Source: Tragulus kanchil (Eukaryota > Chordata > Mammalia > Artiodactyla > Tragulidae). From it: a DNA stretch of 64,000 nt. The DNA is taken from the NCBI GenBank assembly GCA_022376925.1, contig JAIOJX010000004.1, forward strand, positions 128,737,123-128,801,122, read 5' to 3'. How positions within the stretch are numbered: the first letter of the stretch is position 1; the number at the start of each line of letters is the position of its first letter. A program made the translations under genes and the position numbers. The notes beneath the pieces were generated by a model. That model saw nothing but the letters and a program-made list of their open reading frames with translations, was not told the origin of the DNA and ran no database searches. Of this stretch, positions 1 to 10,765 are shown in pieces.

Positions 1-689
1 TCTGTGCTAGATGCTCAGGATATGACCATAATAGCAATTTTCTCACCTAGAGTATTGGGAGGCCTGAATAATGTGAGGCTCCTGGCTGCTACAAGGACCA
101 CAGGCGCAAGAGCTGGAGACAGGGGTTATAAGCCCCCAGGTTCTACAGCAGTTCCTCATCAGCCACAAGTTGTGATGAGAACAGAGGCCATTCCCACCTG
201 TCATAACCACCTCTCTCCTCTTCCTCTCATGCTGGGATCACATGATCATGGTGTAAACTCTATTCTGCCAGGGCCGGTAGAACTCTGACTTGAGGTAATT
301 CATCATTTAGTTTATAGATCAGTAGGTTATAAATATCCTATCCAAAATAAGCCATATATTCTCCTTTCCTTAAAGTATATTCCCCGAGGAACAGGTGTAC
401 TTTCTCTCCTCTCATATAAACATCAGAGCCTGACCCTGTAAGTTCATTTAAAAAAAGAATCCATCAGTGGGTGGTAACATTCCTTTTGGACGCCCTGGCT
501 GCTCGTGGACTTGTTCTGAGAGTGATCCGTGATCATCCAGACAGCAACGGGAAATTAATCACATCGGAAGTTTGTCTGCTGCTATAAACCAACCAAAGAT
601 AATGGTGCCTGTGACTGAGGCACAGGGGAAGGAGAAACGGAGTCTGAGTCGGAGAAACGGGGTTTGTTTAAGTCTCAGCTCAGCCAGTC
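1..689. other. single-copy DNA, no gene seen
   Basis: No repeat family, splice-flanked exon or RNA gene was recognised here. Open frames are short and have no recognisable protein content. Confidence 0.5.
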
Positions 690-835
690 CTCAGCCAAGA
701 GACCTTGGGTGTGTCTCTGAGCCTCAGCGTCTTACATCTGCACACGAGTATGCCTACTTCTCAGAGTTGTTACAAAGATTATGAGAGATGATGTATGCAA
801 CCTGTACTCTGCATTTCAGTATGTAAAGTACTTTC
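690..835 (+). repeat. MIR SINE fragment
   Basis: The order of landmarks matches the MIR core read in the sense direction: CCTTGGG, then CTCTGAGCCTCAG, then CATCTG, then TTGTTAC followed by a GATTA-like segment. The copy is old and diverged, as expected for a MIR. The ends are approximate. Confidence 0.6.
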
Positions 836-1740
836 TCTTAGAAGAAAGACAAGGAAGAGGCTCGAGGGGCAACTAGTTGGAATCACACAGTTTTAAATTT
901 GGATTGGACCTTGATGAAGATCCAGCCGACCCAGGCAGGCTATTTCACAGAAACTAAATTGGAGAAAGTTTGAGTGGCTCACCTAAGAGGCCACAGAAGA
1001 ATAAAAACAGTTCTTTTAAATGGGAGTTCATCATTTCACATAACAAGAAGACTAGAGGATGGGCTTTTTCGAAAGTCAGCACTATTGAGATCAGGCATTT
1101 CCCTCTCCTGTTGCAAGATGGATGCCATGGACCCATCACCACCTCATGTAACAATAACCAAAGGGAGGAAGGTTGAGGGGGGAGGGGTGTGCGCGCACAC
1201 GCGCGTGCACCAGGGAAGGTTGGGGAAGGAAACTCCCATTGAACATCGTTTGTTTGCTATAAGAATGTGACTATTTCCCATAGGTTCCCAGTAGACTTCC
1301 CTTCAGGGCTCACTAACCAGAACTCAGTTGTTACATGCCCAACTTTAAACCAATTACTGTTAAAACTGAATGAGGATTACCATTCTATGGTTAGATGATT
1401 CATAATTTCTACCCTGGGACCAGCTTCCCAGAACATAGTACTGACCCATGCCTAAACAATATTTGAGAAAGAAACAGAAGTGAAAGTGGGTAGGGAGCCA
1501 ACAGGGTCTGCCATCTTGTCAAAATAATCCCATTCTTTCTAGCATTTGCTATAGATAACTAGAGGCTCTGGTCACATAAAGGAATGACTCCATAATACCC
1601 ATGGTCTAGTTCCTTCTATATACACGCTAATTCCTTCAAGGTTTGTGATCTGTTGCAGTATACATGAATATTTCAGTCTATTCTTCATTGTCCAAATATA
1701 AGAAAATACTAGATTAAGTGTACATTAATTTCTAAATAAG
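836..1740. other. single-copy DNA, no gene seen
   Basis: No recognisable gene or repeat was seen apart from the alternating purine-pyrimidine tract at 1187-1210, listed separately. Overlapping open frames of 66-98 codons at 954-1270 lie on both strands and show no coding signature. Confidence 0.45.
1187..1210. other. alternating purine-pyrimidine tract (Z-DNA candidate)
   Basis: All 24 bases alternate strictly purine-pyrimidine, mixing GT, GC and AC steps. The first 14 bases (1187-1200) are a perfect palindrome. A G-rich stretch with runs of three to six G lies immediately upstream (about 1162-1187). Such tracts can adopt Z-form DNA under negative supercoiling. This is a sequence-composition call only. 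Confidence 0.6.
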
Positions 1741-1741
1741 A

Positions 1742-1882
1742 TGTGCTCAGTTGTGTCCAATTCTTGGTGGCCCCATGGACTGTGGCCTGCCAGATTCCTC
1801 TGTCCCTGGAAATTTCCAGGTAAGGATACTGGAGTGGGTTGCCACTTCCTACTGCAGGTAATCTTCCTGATCCAGGGACAAA
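1742..1882 (-). repeat. BOV-A2-type SINE fragment, antisense
   Basis: Antisense landmarks are present in order: CAGTTGTGTCC, CCCATGGACTGTGGCCTGCCAG, CTGGAGTGGGTTGCCA. The tRNA-like head at the right end is missing or decayed. A ruminant tRNA-Glu-derived SINE family fits best. Confidence 0.75.
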
Positions 1883-2011
1883 CTGACTTCTACTATGTAC
1901 TAAGAACTATTCTCAGTGTGATTTATACATGGTACTGGGATAAATGTTCATCTCTTTGGAAAATCAAAAGTAAACGTTGCATAAAGCCATGAAGAATAAG
2001 GTATTTTTGTT

Positions 2012-2170
2012 ATCTAGATCGCTGAGTTGTGTTCGACTCTTTGCAATACTGTGAACTGTAGCCCACCAGGCTCTTCTGTCCATGGGATTTTCCAGGCAAG
2101 AATACTGGAGTGGGTTGCCATTTCCTCCTCCGGGGGATCTTCCCAACCCAAGGATTGAACCTGGGTCTCC
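2012..2170 (-). repeat. BOV-A2-type SINE, antisense
   Basis: Reads antisense through TGTGTTCGACTC, ATACTGGAGTGGGTTGCCAT, GGATCTTCCCAACCCA and GATTGAACCTGGGTCTCC. The last two are the antisense of the tRNA-like promoter segment. It lies about 130 bp from the similar SINE at 1742. Confidence 0.8.
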
Positions 2171-2329
2171 TAAATATTTTAAAACAATAGTTATGGAAAT
2201 GAGATTAGTAAGACCTATCACAAAGGAATAAAATCATAAAGGAAAACTTTAAGTTGCCTAAAAGTTTTAAAATTCCAGTACACCTCAAAATTGTATGTTA
2301 TAAGATAAAGAACAAACTAAGAAAAATCA

Positions 2330-2815
2330 TTGTAATATTTTTAGAGGATATTATTCTTTAATATATGTACAGCTTTATAACTTAGTAAGAAAAGGAAGAC
2401 AACAGAAAAAATGGTCAAAGGACTTGATCATATATGTTATAAAATAAATATAAAGGGTCAATAAATAGATTTAAAGTGCTCACCCTCACTAGTAAAGTAC
2501 ATAAAGTTGTATGTTTAAAGCAATATGACATCATTTTAACTTACGAGACTTATTAGACATGATATTAACAAGTGTTGGTATGAGTCTTGGGGAAACGGCC
2601 TTCTCCGATACACTGCTAGAGCAAGAAGAAACTGGTTGAGATTTTTAGGAATGTCAGTTTATGATATTCAACAAAACCTTAATAAGGGCATACCTTTTAG
2701 TTCAATCATTCTCCTTCTGATCATTTATCCTAAGGAAATAATCAAGGGCATGTACAAAGTTGTGTTGAATCAATATGCTCACCATGGTTACTTTTAACGG
2801 CACTTGAAACTCAGG
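2330..2815 (+). repeat. old LINE-1 3'-region fragment
   Basis: The order of diverged landmarks follows the 3' region of ancient mammalian L1 in sense orientation: AAAAATGGTCAAAGGACTTGA, CTCACCCTCACTAGT, AACAAGTGTTGGTATGAG, TACACTGCTAGA and TTTATCCTAAGGAAATAATCA. There is no usable reading frame. Confidence 0.6.
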
Positions 2816-2829
2816 CTGTGGATTCCAGT

Positions 2830-3330
2830 ACACACATGAAACCTAACTGTACACTGGTTGAACTGAGTTCTGAAGTTTATTAGAATTTTGCAGATTGTGC
2901 AGCAGAAAGTCTTTTAGAATACTTTTTCAAAAGCAAGGTATTTAAATTGTTTATTCTTTCTCTTTGATAACCTCAATGATCCATTTATAGGAAAGAATAG
3001 CCAAAAAACACAAAAGAAACAATTACGTTCACGTTCAAACTGAAAAAAAAAAATGTCTTAGAAATGGTGTTGTAAATTAGACCATATCATGAAAACTAGC
3101 CTTAAAAGGTAGCACGGAAAAATAAAGATGAACCTACACATGCTGCAAACTAAAAGAGAAAAATAAAATGACTTCTCAACTAAAGCCAGGAAAGATTTTA
3201 AATGAGAGGAAATACAAGCTTTGAATAGATAGCTACATAGCAAGATTTTCTGTTTTGTTTTAGAAATTTGTTTTTAATTTTTTGTCTCTTTCATTGGTTT
3301 TTTATTTATGTATTTATTTTCAACCATCTT
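2830..3330. other. AT-rich DNA, nothing recognised
   Basis: AT-rich sequence with an A-run near 3043 and T-rich stretches. It may include further decayed LINE sequence. No gene is supported. Confidence 0.4.
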
Positions 3331-3334
3331 TATT

Positions 3335-3542
3335 CTTTGACCTGTGTGGGGCTCCCATCGCAGTGACCTCTCTTGTTGCAGAGCACCAGTTCTGGGACAT
3401 GTGCTCCAGAGCACTGGCTCATAACGGGACACACTGGGGCAGCTGCTCTGCAGCATGTGGGATCTTCCCGGGCCAGGGATTGAACCAGTGCCCCTTGCAC
3501 TGCAAGGCGGACTCTTTACCCACTGGACCACCAGGGAAGCCC
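3335..3542 (-). repeat. Bov-tA-type SINE, antisense
   Basis: Antisense form of the group seen in sense at 24045, 30147 and 58471. Landmarks are GGGGCTCCCATCGCAGTG, GGGATCTTCCCGGGCC, CCTTGCACTGCAAGG and ACTGGACCACCAGGGAAGCC. The last is the antisense of the SINE 5' start. Confidence 0.8.
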
Positions 3543-3794
3543 CTATGATTATTACTACTTAACATGTATTTATTAAAATTTGAAAAGTTTGGATTGTTCA
3601 TTTTTAGAGTGTGGTTTATGCTACAATGTGCTGTTCATTCTTTCTCATCAATAAATTTTTATTGTGTCTTCATTGAAAAAAAGAATTCACTAGCTAATAA
3701 AGATAATTTTGAAAAGAATTCAAACATTTGTTGATAGTTTATACGGCTCCCTCAAGGATATGTGATCAAAATAAGTAGACCTAATAGTTCCTAC

Positions 3795-3990
3795 CGTTTG
3801 TTGAGTGATCCCTGTGTGCCAGGCACTATGTCTATAAACTTTGCACGAATTAACTCACTGAGTCCTCACAACAATCCTAGGAGGCGGCCCCACCATTACA
3901 CCCATCTTACAGATGAGGAAACAGAGGCACAGGGAGGCGATAAACCTCCCTCAGTTTACACTAGTGCTGCCTGGTAAAGCAGTTTGACCC
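3795..3990 (-). repeat. MIR SINE, antisense
   Basis: Very clear antisense MIR. GTGCCAGGCACTATG is followed by ACTCACTGAGTCCTCACAAC, then TTACAGATGAGGAAACAGAGG with CACAGGGAGG. It is among the best-preserved MIR copies in the window. Confidence 0.85.
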
Positions 3991-4239
3991 CAGGCAATCT
4001 TATTCCAAAGGCACAGTTGCCTTAGCTATCTAAACAAGACTGAGTTCCTGGCTGCAGAAGACAGCTTCATGGAGCAGACGAACGAGGTATATCAAGGGTT
4101 TCCAAAGCTGGTCACTGAAAAGTCTATAAAAACAGATTCTAGAACCAGAGTCTCCTGAGGTGGGAGCTGGGACATGCCCTTTTTTAAAACAAAAAATCAA
4201 GTCATGAAATAATGGCTAATGATTTTTCAGTGTTTACTA

Positions 4240-4470
4240 TGTTTTCAGTGGGTACCATGCTTTCAGCGTTTACTAAGCACTGAGCTAACTGCGTTCTGTG
4301 CCTGACCTCATTTAATAGGACACCAACTGCATGTGGTTGATGCTCGCTATCCTCTTCCTCCTTTAGGAAAGAAAAGACAGAAGCTTGAGAGAGGTTGGGT
4401 AAGGTACACAGGATTACACAGTCCGGGGGCAGTTGGGTCAGGATTCCCCATGCCCCCAAACTTGACCCAG
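4240..4470 (-). repeat. MIR SINE, antisense, diverged
   Basis: ACTAAGCACTGAGCTAACTGC, CCTGACCTCATTTAATAGG, AGCTTGAGAGAGGTTGGGTAA and ATTACACAGTCCGGGGGCAG follow the antisense MIR order. It lies in the same orientation as the MIR at 3795. Confidence 0.6.
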
Positions 4471-4479
4471 CCCACAAGG

Positions 4480-5131
4480 CCACTCTGCCTGAGGGTAGGG
4501 CTCAGGAGAAAGTGCTCCTTTGGGCTGCACCAAAGAGCACTCCCTCTGCTAGAGCACTGAGAACGTAAACCAAGGCAGGCCCCGCGGGCCACACAGACGA
4601 CAAGGAGGCGCCGAGGCCAGCTGCAAACTTCACGTGAGGGCTGATGGGCAGAGGGCGTGCCCAGCCTGGACCAAGGCTTTTTCAGGACAGACCCTGAAAT
4701 CTGGAACCTTCTCAGACCCTCAGGGCCTGCTAAGAAAATCAGGTGCTTTAAGTCGCCCTGTGTCTCCCAAACCCATGAAATATAAATAAAAACAAAGCTA
4801 AACAATAAAACTCAACAAGGCTCTATTTTGTTCTAATCCTCTATTTCGTCCCCAGCCTCATGACTTTGTTATGCTGAAATATCAAATACCAATTTCTGCT
4901 CAACGGCCCTAATCAGCGTGTGCACGGGGGTAGGGGTAGGGGACACCAATTTTTCATCACTGTTAGGGTCCCCTTCTGCTCTGTCTTTGCCATCAGTCAG
5001 TTTCCTCGTGGTAAATTAAGGTCAATGTGTTTATGTGGGAAGGGGGAAACTTCCTGTCTCAATTTAGACTTAAATGTCAATATGATAAATATGAGGATAA
5101 CAAGATAGATATGAGATAGATTCTTCCACCA

Positions 5132-5169
<38 letters not shown>

Positions 5170-5836
5170 TTCAAGGCATGGCTCTGAGAACCCGAAGCAT
5201 GCAACAGGGGTCAGAAAACAGAGACAAGGGAATGCTAGCAGAAAATCACTGGAGAAACCCATGCCCTGAACTGTCTTGCCCACCTTCCCAGTGGGATCAT
5301 CAGGGACGGCCACGTGAGAGTCTTTCCTGGTGCTTTTCACAGAGCCTGGTATGTCCCTGCAGTGGGTGGGTCTGCATTGCCATGGGTTGGGGCCACAAGG
5401 AAAAGGACCTCATCAGGGGAAGCGGGAGGCTGGAGGTGGACATCCAGCTGCCATGGACTGTTGAAGTCCGAGTCAGAACAGAGACGGGGCCATCTGGGTC
5501 CAGGGAGCTGGAGGAGAGAGTGGAGACCTGTAGAGTCTCCCAAGAGGGAAAGTCTCAGACATTCCCCAGGTCCCAAAAATCTGATGAGGAACTTCTGTCC
5601 TGGACCCACACTTTCCTGTCCCAGCACTGAGGCCTGGAGGACCAGTCTGTGATGGGGTGGGAGAAGGCAGGAAGACAGCTGAGGCCAGAAAGACTGAAGG
5701 ACCACTGGGGAGCATCAGGTTGTGAGAGAGGCTGGGACTTGGGACTAGGGACCCTTGGCAGCAGTGCGGCAGGGCTTGCACCTGGACAAATATCTCCTCA
5801 AGCAATAAAATACAAAGAAACTACAAGGGACTAAAC
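4480..5836. other. GC-richer single-copy block, no gene confirmed
   Basis: This block is GC-richer than its surroundings and holds open frames of about 150 codons on both strands (4347-4805 minus, 5178-5630 plus). I recognise no protein family, and both strands stay open equally, which GC-rich non-coding DNA also does. A CA microsatellite sits at 5133. A distant exon cannot be excluded. Confidence 0.4.
5133..5167. repeat. (CA)n microsatellite
   Basis: An uninterrupted CA dinucleotide run of about 17 units in single-copy DNA. It lies outside the duplicated part of the window. Confidence 0.95.
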
Positions 5837-6575
5837 ATATCTGCCTGCATGGGCAGGTGGGCCAAATTATGCACAAAATACAAAAAGGACCAAAAAGCCC
5901 AATTGCCACTCTAAGGAGCCAGGAGAAAAAACAGGGTGTTGAAGGTAAAAGTGGGGTACTGAGCATGCCCCTGTCCATCAACACCACCAAAAGAATGGGC
6001 AGACCACCTAAGCCGCTCATCAGCTCATCACCCAAGCAGCCCATCATGGGGAGCCCTGAGTGCTCCCCTACCCTCAGCTTACTCAAGGAACTGTGAAAAG
6101 TATCTCCTGCCCTAGTAATAAATAAGAAATGTCACGGCCATTAGCACTTTCTGGCCTCCAAATGTGAATGAGGGCTTCCTGAACTCCAGTTCAGAGGGTG
6201 TGCTGCCGCCACAGTGACTGCTCAGGAGCTGGGAGAATGCAGGAAACAAGGTGAACCAGGAAATAGGATTGGCCCCAGAGAGCTGAGGTGCATAGGAAAG
6301 GAATGAATTCAAGGAGCCAAGAGGCTTGCATCTTTGCATCCATAGAACGTTACATTACTTGATACCCGATCTGTGCTATTCAGACCCACTGTCTCCCTTT
6401 GTTTCAAACTTGTATATACCCTGGCTTCCCCTCTGGTCTCCTTGGAGCAGTTTTCTCTGAGCTAGAGAGATGCTGTCTCCCAGGCCTGGAGTCCTAAACA
6501 TTCCCACCAAATAAAGTCAAGTCTCTACTTTCAGGTTGTGACTATATTTTTTAGTTGGCAGAATCTACTTGCCTC
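5830..6575 (+). mobile_element. LTR-like block, probable solo LTR of an endogenous retrovirus
   Basis: The block has a TATA-like TGTATATACC near 6411, a C/T-rich stretch with CTCCTTGGAGCAG, GATGCTGTCTCCCAGGCC, and a polyadenylation signal AATAAA at 6510. A short U5-like tail ending near TTAGTTGGCA follows. This layout resembles ruminant ERV LTRs. No gag, pol or env sequence flanks it. Small frames at 5857-6096 (plus) and 5745-6086 (minus) overlap on opposite strands and are not called as genes. The left limit is approximate. Confidence 0.5.
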
Positions 6576-8206
6576 CCTCCTAGACCGGCAAGGGAGCCTG
6601 TTTCTTGTTTTTGCTCCCCACGACTTGATCAGAGGTCCCATAAAGTCTTGCCTGCATTTTTTGCACAGCCTCTTATCAATTTCTATGAATTAAGGAAGGC
6701 CAAGAGCTCTGGGTAAGGGGCAATGTGCTGCCAGGTCAAGCGTAGAATATTCACCATCACCGGTGTAGGCTTTTTGTCTTCTGATTCAAGACTACATGAC
6801 TTAAAGGAACTCAAAGCTGTCATTATGGAATGAGCATAAACATCACAGGCCTGACTGATTCTCATCTTGTTAAGGAAACATTGCCACCACCATCCCAAAT
6901 AAAGTTTAAAGGCACCAAAGGAAGCAAAACTGAAGTTGCGTCTTGAATATATCACAAGTTGTGTTGGTTCAGTTTACTGCTCTCACTAACATTTATCTGG
7001 CACCAACCCTATGATAGAAAAATATCTGCCTGCATGGGCAGGTGGGCCAAATTATGCACAAAATACAAAAAGGACCAAAAAGCCCAATTGCCACTCTAAG
7101 GAGCCAGGAGAAAAAACAGGGTGTTGAAGGTAAAAGTGGGGTACTGAGCATGCCCCTGTCCATCAACACCACCAAAAGAATGGGCAGACCACCTAAGCCG
7201 CTCATCAGCTCATCACCCAAGCAGCCCATCATGGGGAGCCCTGAGTGCTCCCCTACCCTCAGCTTACTCAAGGAACTGTGAAAAGTATCTCCTGCCCTAG
7301 TAATAAATAAGAAATGTCACGGCCATTAGCACTTTCTGGCCTCCAAATGTGAATGAGGGCTTCCTGAACTCCAGTTCAGAGGGTGTGCTGCCGCCACAGT
7401 GACTGCTCAGGAGCTGGGAGAATGCAGGAAACAAGGTGAACCAGGAAATAGGATTGGCCCCAGAGAGCTGAGGTGCATAGGAAAGGAATGAATTCAAGGA
7501 GCCAAGAGGCTTGCATCTTTGCATCCATAGAACGTTACATTACTTGATACCCGATCTGTGCTATTCAGACCCACTGTCTCCCTTTGTTTCAAACTTGTAT
7601 ATACCCTGGCTTCCCCTCTGGTCTCCTTGGAGCAGTTTTCTCTGAGCTAGAGAGATGCTGTCTCCCAGGCCTGGAGTCCTAAACATTCCCACCAAATAAA
7701 GTCAAGTCTCTACTTTCAGGTTGTGACTATATTTTTTAGTTGGCAGAATCTACTTGCCTCCCTCCTAGACCGGCAAGGGAGCCTGTTTCTTGTTTTTGCT
7801 CCCCACGACTTGATCAGAGGTCCCATAAAGTCTTGCCTGCATTTTTTGCACAGCCTCTTATCAATTTCTATGAATTAAGGAAGGCCAAGAGCTCTGGGTA
7901 AGGGGCAATGTGCTGCCAGGTCAAGCGTAGAATATTCACCATCACCGGTGTAGGCTTTTTGTCTTCTGATTCAAGACTACATGACTTAAAGGAACTCAAA
8001 GCTGTCATTATGGAATGAGCATAAACATCACAGGCCTGACTGATTCTCATCTTGTTAAGGAAACATTGCCACCACCATCCCAAATAAAGTTTAAAGGCAC
8101 CAAAGGAAGCAAAACTGAAGTTGCGTCTTGAATATATCACAAGTTGTGTTGGTTCAGTTTACTGCTCTCACTAACATTTATCTGGCACCAACCCTATGAT
8201 AGAAAA
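5837..8206. repeat. D1: direct duplication, offset 1185 bp
   Basis: Bases 5837-7021 recur at 7022-8206 in the same orientation with no spacer. The copies look essentially identical. The junction splits an A-run shared by both ends. The unit holds the LTR-like block plus single-copy flank. Confidence 0.97.
7022..7760 (+). mobile_element. second copy of the LTR-like block (D1)
   Basis: Repeat of the 5830 block at an offset of 1185, including the TATA-like motif and AATAAA at 7695. It is probably the same genomic element represented twice. Confidence 0.5.
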
Positions 8207-8264
8207 ATTTCTTATCTTCATTAATGCTCATTGTAGTCTTTTTAGGAGGAGACATATGCCCCCT

Positions 8265-8475
8265 CAGGGTTCCCTGCTGGCTGAGACACTAAAGAATCTG
8301 CCTGCAATACAGGAGACCTGGGTTCCATTCCCGGGTTGGGAAGATTCCCTGGAGAAGGGCATGTCAATCCACTCCAGTATTCTTGCCTGGAGAATCCTTT
8401 GGACAGAGGAGCCTGGCGGGCTACTGTCAGGGGTTGCAAAAGAGTCAGACAGACTTAGCAGCTACACAAACAAAG
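8265..8475 (+). repeat. BOV-A2 SINE
   Basis: Nearly full-length. TTCCCTGCTGGCTGAGACAC starts it, followed by AATCTGCCTGCAATACAGGAG, a B-box-like GGGTTCCATTCC, CTCCAGTATTCTTGCCTGGAG and GGAGCCTGGCGGGCTACTGT. It ends in a CAAACAAAG tail. Confidence 0.88.
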
Positions 8476-8537
8476 AAACCTCCTCAGCTTCACAGACAAT
8501 GCTATGGAAGCTCAGAGAAAGGTGAAAATGAAAATGC

Positions 8538-8722
8538 TAGTTGCCCGTTGTGTTCAACTTTTTTTGAGACCACCGACTATAGCCTGCCAGGCTCCTTGGT
8601 GTGTGGAATTCTCCTGGAGTGGGTAGCCATTCACTTCCCCAGGGATCTTCCCAACCTGGGGATCAAACCTGGATCTCCTGCATTGCAGGTAGATTTTGAC
8701 TGTCTGAGCCACTAATGAAGCC
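8538..8722 (-). repeat. BOV-A2 SINE, antisense
   Basis: Antisense BOV-A2 just downstream of the sense copy at 8265, so the two form an inverted SINE pair about 60 bp apart. It ends at the antisense SINE start, CCACTAATGAAGCCCC. Homopolymer losses relative to 9650-9842 mark this as the poorer-quality copy. Confidence 0.85.
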
Positions 8723-9379
8723 CCAAAACTAAGAGAGCGGAAGTGATGGGCTGAGCTGAATTCTGAGCCCAGTTGTGTGATCTTCATTACAAATGCCACA
8801 GTTCCCCGGGGTGGAGTGTCCCCGCAAAGTTCCCGGTTGTGACTATATTTTTAGTTGGCAGAATCTACTTGCCTCCCTCCTAGACCGGCAAGGGAGCCTG
8901 TTTCTTGTTTTTGCTCCCCACGACTTGATCAGAGGTCCCATAAAGTCTTGCCTGCATTTTTTGCACAGCCTCTTATCAATTTCTATGAATTAAGGAAGGC
9001 CAAGAGCTCTGGGTAAGGGGCAATGTGCTGCCAGGTCAAGCGTAGAATATTCACCATCACCGGTGTAGGCTTTTTGTCTTCTGATTCAAGACTACATGAC
9101 TTAAAGGAACTCAAAGCTGTCATTATGGAATGAGCATAAACATCACAGGCCTGACTGATTCTCATCTTGTTAAGGAAACATTGCCACCACCATCCCAAAT
9201 AAAGTTTAAAGGCACCAAAGGAAGCAAAACTGAAGTTGCGTCTTGAATATATCACAAGTTGTGTTGGTTCAGTTTACTGCTCTCACTAACATTTATCTGG
9301 CACCAACCCTATGATAGAAAAATTTCTTATCTTCATTAATGCTCATTGTAGTCTTTTTAGGAGGAGACATATGCCCCCT

Positions 9380-9590
9380 CAGGGTTCCCTGCTGGCTGAG
9401 ACACTAAAGAATCTGCCTGCAATACAGGAGACCTGGGTTCCATTCCCGGGTTGGGAAGATTCCCTGGAGAAGGGCATGTCAATCCACTCCAGTATTCTTG
9501 CCTGGAGAATCCTTTGGACAGAGGAGCCTGGCGGGCTACTGTCAGGGGTTGCAAAAGAGTCAGACAGACTTAGCAGCTACACAAACAAAG
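9380..9590 (+). repeat. BOV-A2 SINE, D2 second copy
   Basis: Matches 8265-8475 at an offset of 1115 and is probably the same genomic insertion. Confidence 0.88.
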
Positions 9591-9649
9591 AAACCTCCTC
9601 AGCTTCACAGACAATGCTATGGAAGCTCAGAGAAAGGTGAAAATGAAAA

Positions 9650-9842
9650 TGCTAGTTGCCCCGTTGTGTTCAACTTTTTGTGAGACCACCGACTATAGCC
9701 TGCCAGGCTCCTTGGTGTGTGGAATTCTCCCTGGAGTGGGTAGCCATTCACTTCCCCAGGGGATCTTCCCAACCTGGGGATCAAACCTGGATCTCCTGCA
9801 TTGCAGGTAGATTTTTGACTGTCTGAGCCACTAATGAAGCCC
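9650..9842 (-). repeat. BOV-A2 SINE antisense, D2 second copy
   Basis: Matches 8538-8722 but with several homopolymers one base longer, which is probably the correct version. Confidence 0.85.
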
Positions 9843-10280
9843 CAAAACTAAGAGAGCGGAAGTGATGGGCTGAGCTGAATTCTGAGCCCAGTTGTGTGAT
9901 CTTCATTACAAATGCCACAGTTCCCCGGGGGTGGGAGTGTCTGCAGCCTCCAGCAGAAAGAGTTCCCTGTTAGAGCCTGGGGCACTGGGCAGGCTGATAA
10001 TTTGCTCTGTATTAGGACTGCAGAGACAGGAAGGGCCATCTGTGCAAGGCAGCAAAGCAGACCCTCCTGGGAGGTCATCTGGTTTGGACTGTATTTCAGG
10101 CGACAGCAGAAGAGGAATGCTGGTGCCACCTCTGCTCTCCTGCGTGACTCATCCTGGCACAGTGGCGCAGAGGGTCTTCCCTTACTCTAGTGGTGGTGAA
10201 TGTGTAACAGCAGGAAAAGGGACAGGGCACCGTTTTTGAAAGAATGACATAGCCCAAGGACACAACATAAACCCATTCAA

Positions 10281-10625
10281 ATCAAACGGGTCCAAGATGG
10301 CAGACTAGACCTTGATCCTCAATCAGCAAGCGAAATGACACACCCAGAGGCACTGTGACAGTTCTGCCCCTTCCCCAAAAGAGTTGGACTAATCCTCCCA
10401 CTGCTTAGCATCTAAAATTACCCAGCCCATAAAAGCTCAGCATACCACATTTTTCAGGACTGCTGGATTTGCCCTCTGCGATGGCCCACACTCTGTCGGT
10501 GGAGTGTGTTTTTTCTCTGAATCTGAATAAATCTGTTTCTTACCTATCACTTTGTCTCTCACTGAATTCTTTTCTGCCAAGAGATATCAAAAACCTGAGC
10601 TCTATTTAGGTCCTGGAGCCAGGTA
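10281..10625 (+). mobile_element. LTR-like element, ERV-type
   Basis: A promoter-like CATAAAAGCTCAGC lies near 10429, a polyadenylation signal AATAAA is at 10526, and a U5-like CTTTGTCTCTCACTGAATTC follows. This layout resembles gammaretrovirus-like LTRs of ruminants. No internal viral genes are visible downstream, so it is probably a solo or truncated LTR. It is distinct from the 5830 LTR. Confidence 0.55.
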
Positions 10626-10627
10626 TG

Positions 10628-10765
10628 GTGGGTTTTGGCTGGGTTTGAGTCCCAGCCATATGGGTTCAAGTCCCAAACAGGGTTTTGGTCAAGTTCAAGT
10701 CCCAGCCACATGGGTCTGACTCCCAAACTGGGTTTTGGGTTTAAGGCCCAAATCCGAGGTGAAAG
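10628..10765 (+). repeat. degenerate tandem repeat, unit about 51 bp
   Basis: GGGTTTTGG recurs near 10629, 10680 and 10731. Each is followed by a variant of TTCAAGTCCCAGCCACATGG or TTTGAGTCCCAGCCATATGG. Two full units and one partial unit are visible, directly after the LTR-like U5. They may belong to the LTR tail or leader. Confidence 0.7.

Larger units (their letters stand above)
7719..9966. repeat. D2: direct duplication, offset 1115 bp
   Basis: Bases 7719-8834 recur at 8835-9966. Copy 1 shows repeated one-base losses in C, G and T runs over its last 200-300 bp (for example 8547, 8609, 8641 and 8693, against 9660 onward). Its final 15 bases look like a compressed version of 9945-9966. D2 overlaps D1, so 6535-7020 exists three times. 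Confidence 0.97.

Noticed and set aside
4347..4805. 152-codon open frame on the minus strand
   Set aside because: No recognisable domain. It partly overlaps an antisense MIR, and the opposite strand is also open; it reads as a GC-rich chance frame.
5178..5630. 150-codon open frame on the plus strand
   Set aside because: Starts within a few bases of a CA microsatellite, has no recognised family, and overlaps 110-122-codon minus-strand frames. Not enough to call a gene.
9892..10239. 115-codon plus-strand frame
   Set aside because: Begins just after a SINE at the D2 end. The overlapping plus and minus frames are equally long and unrecognised.
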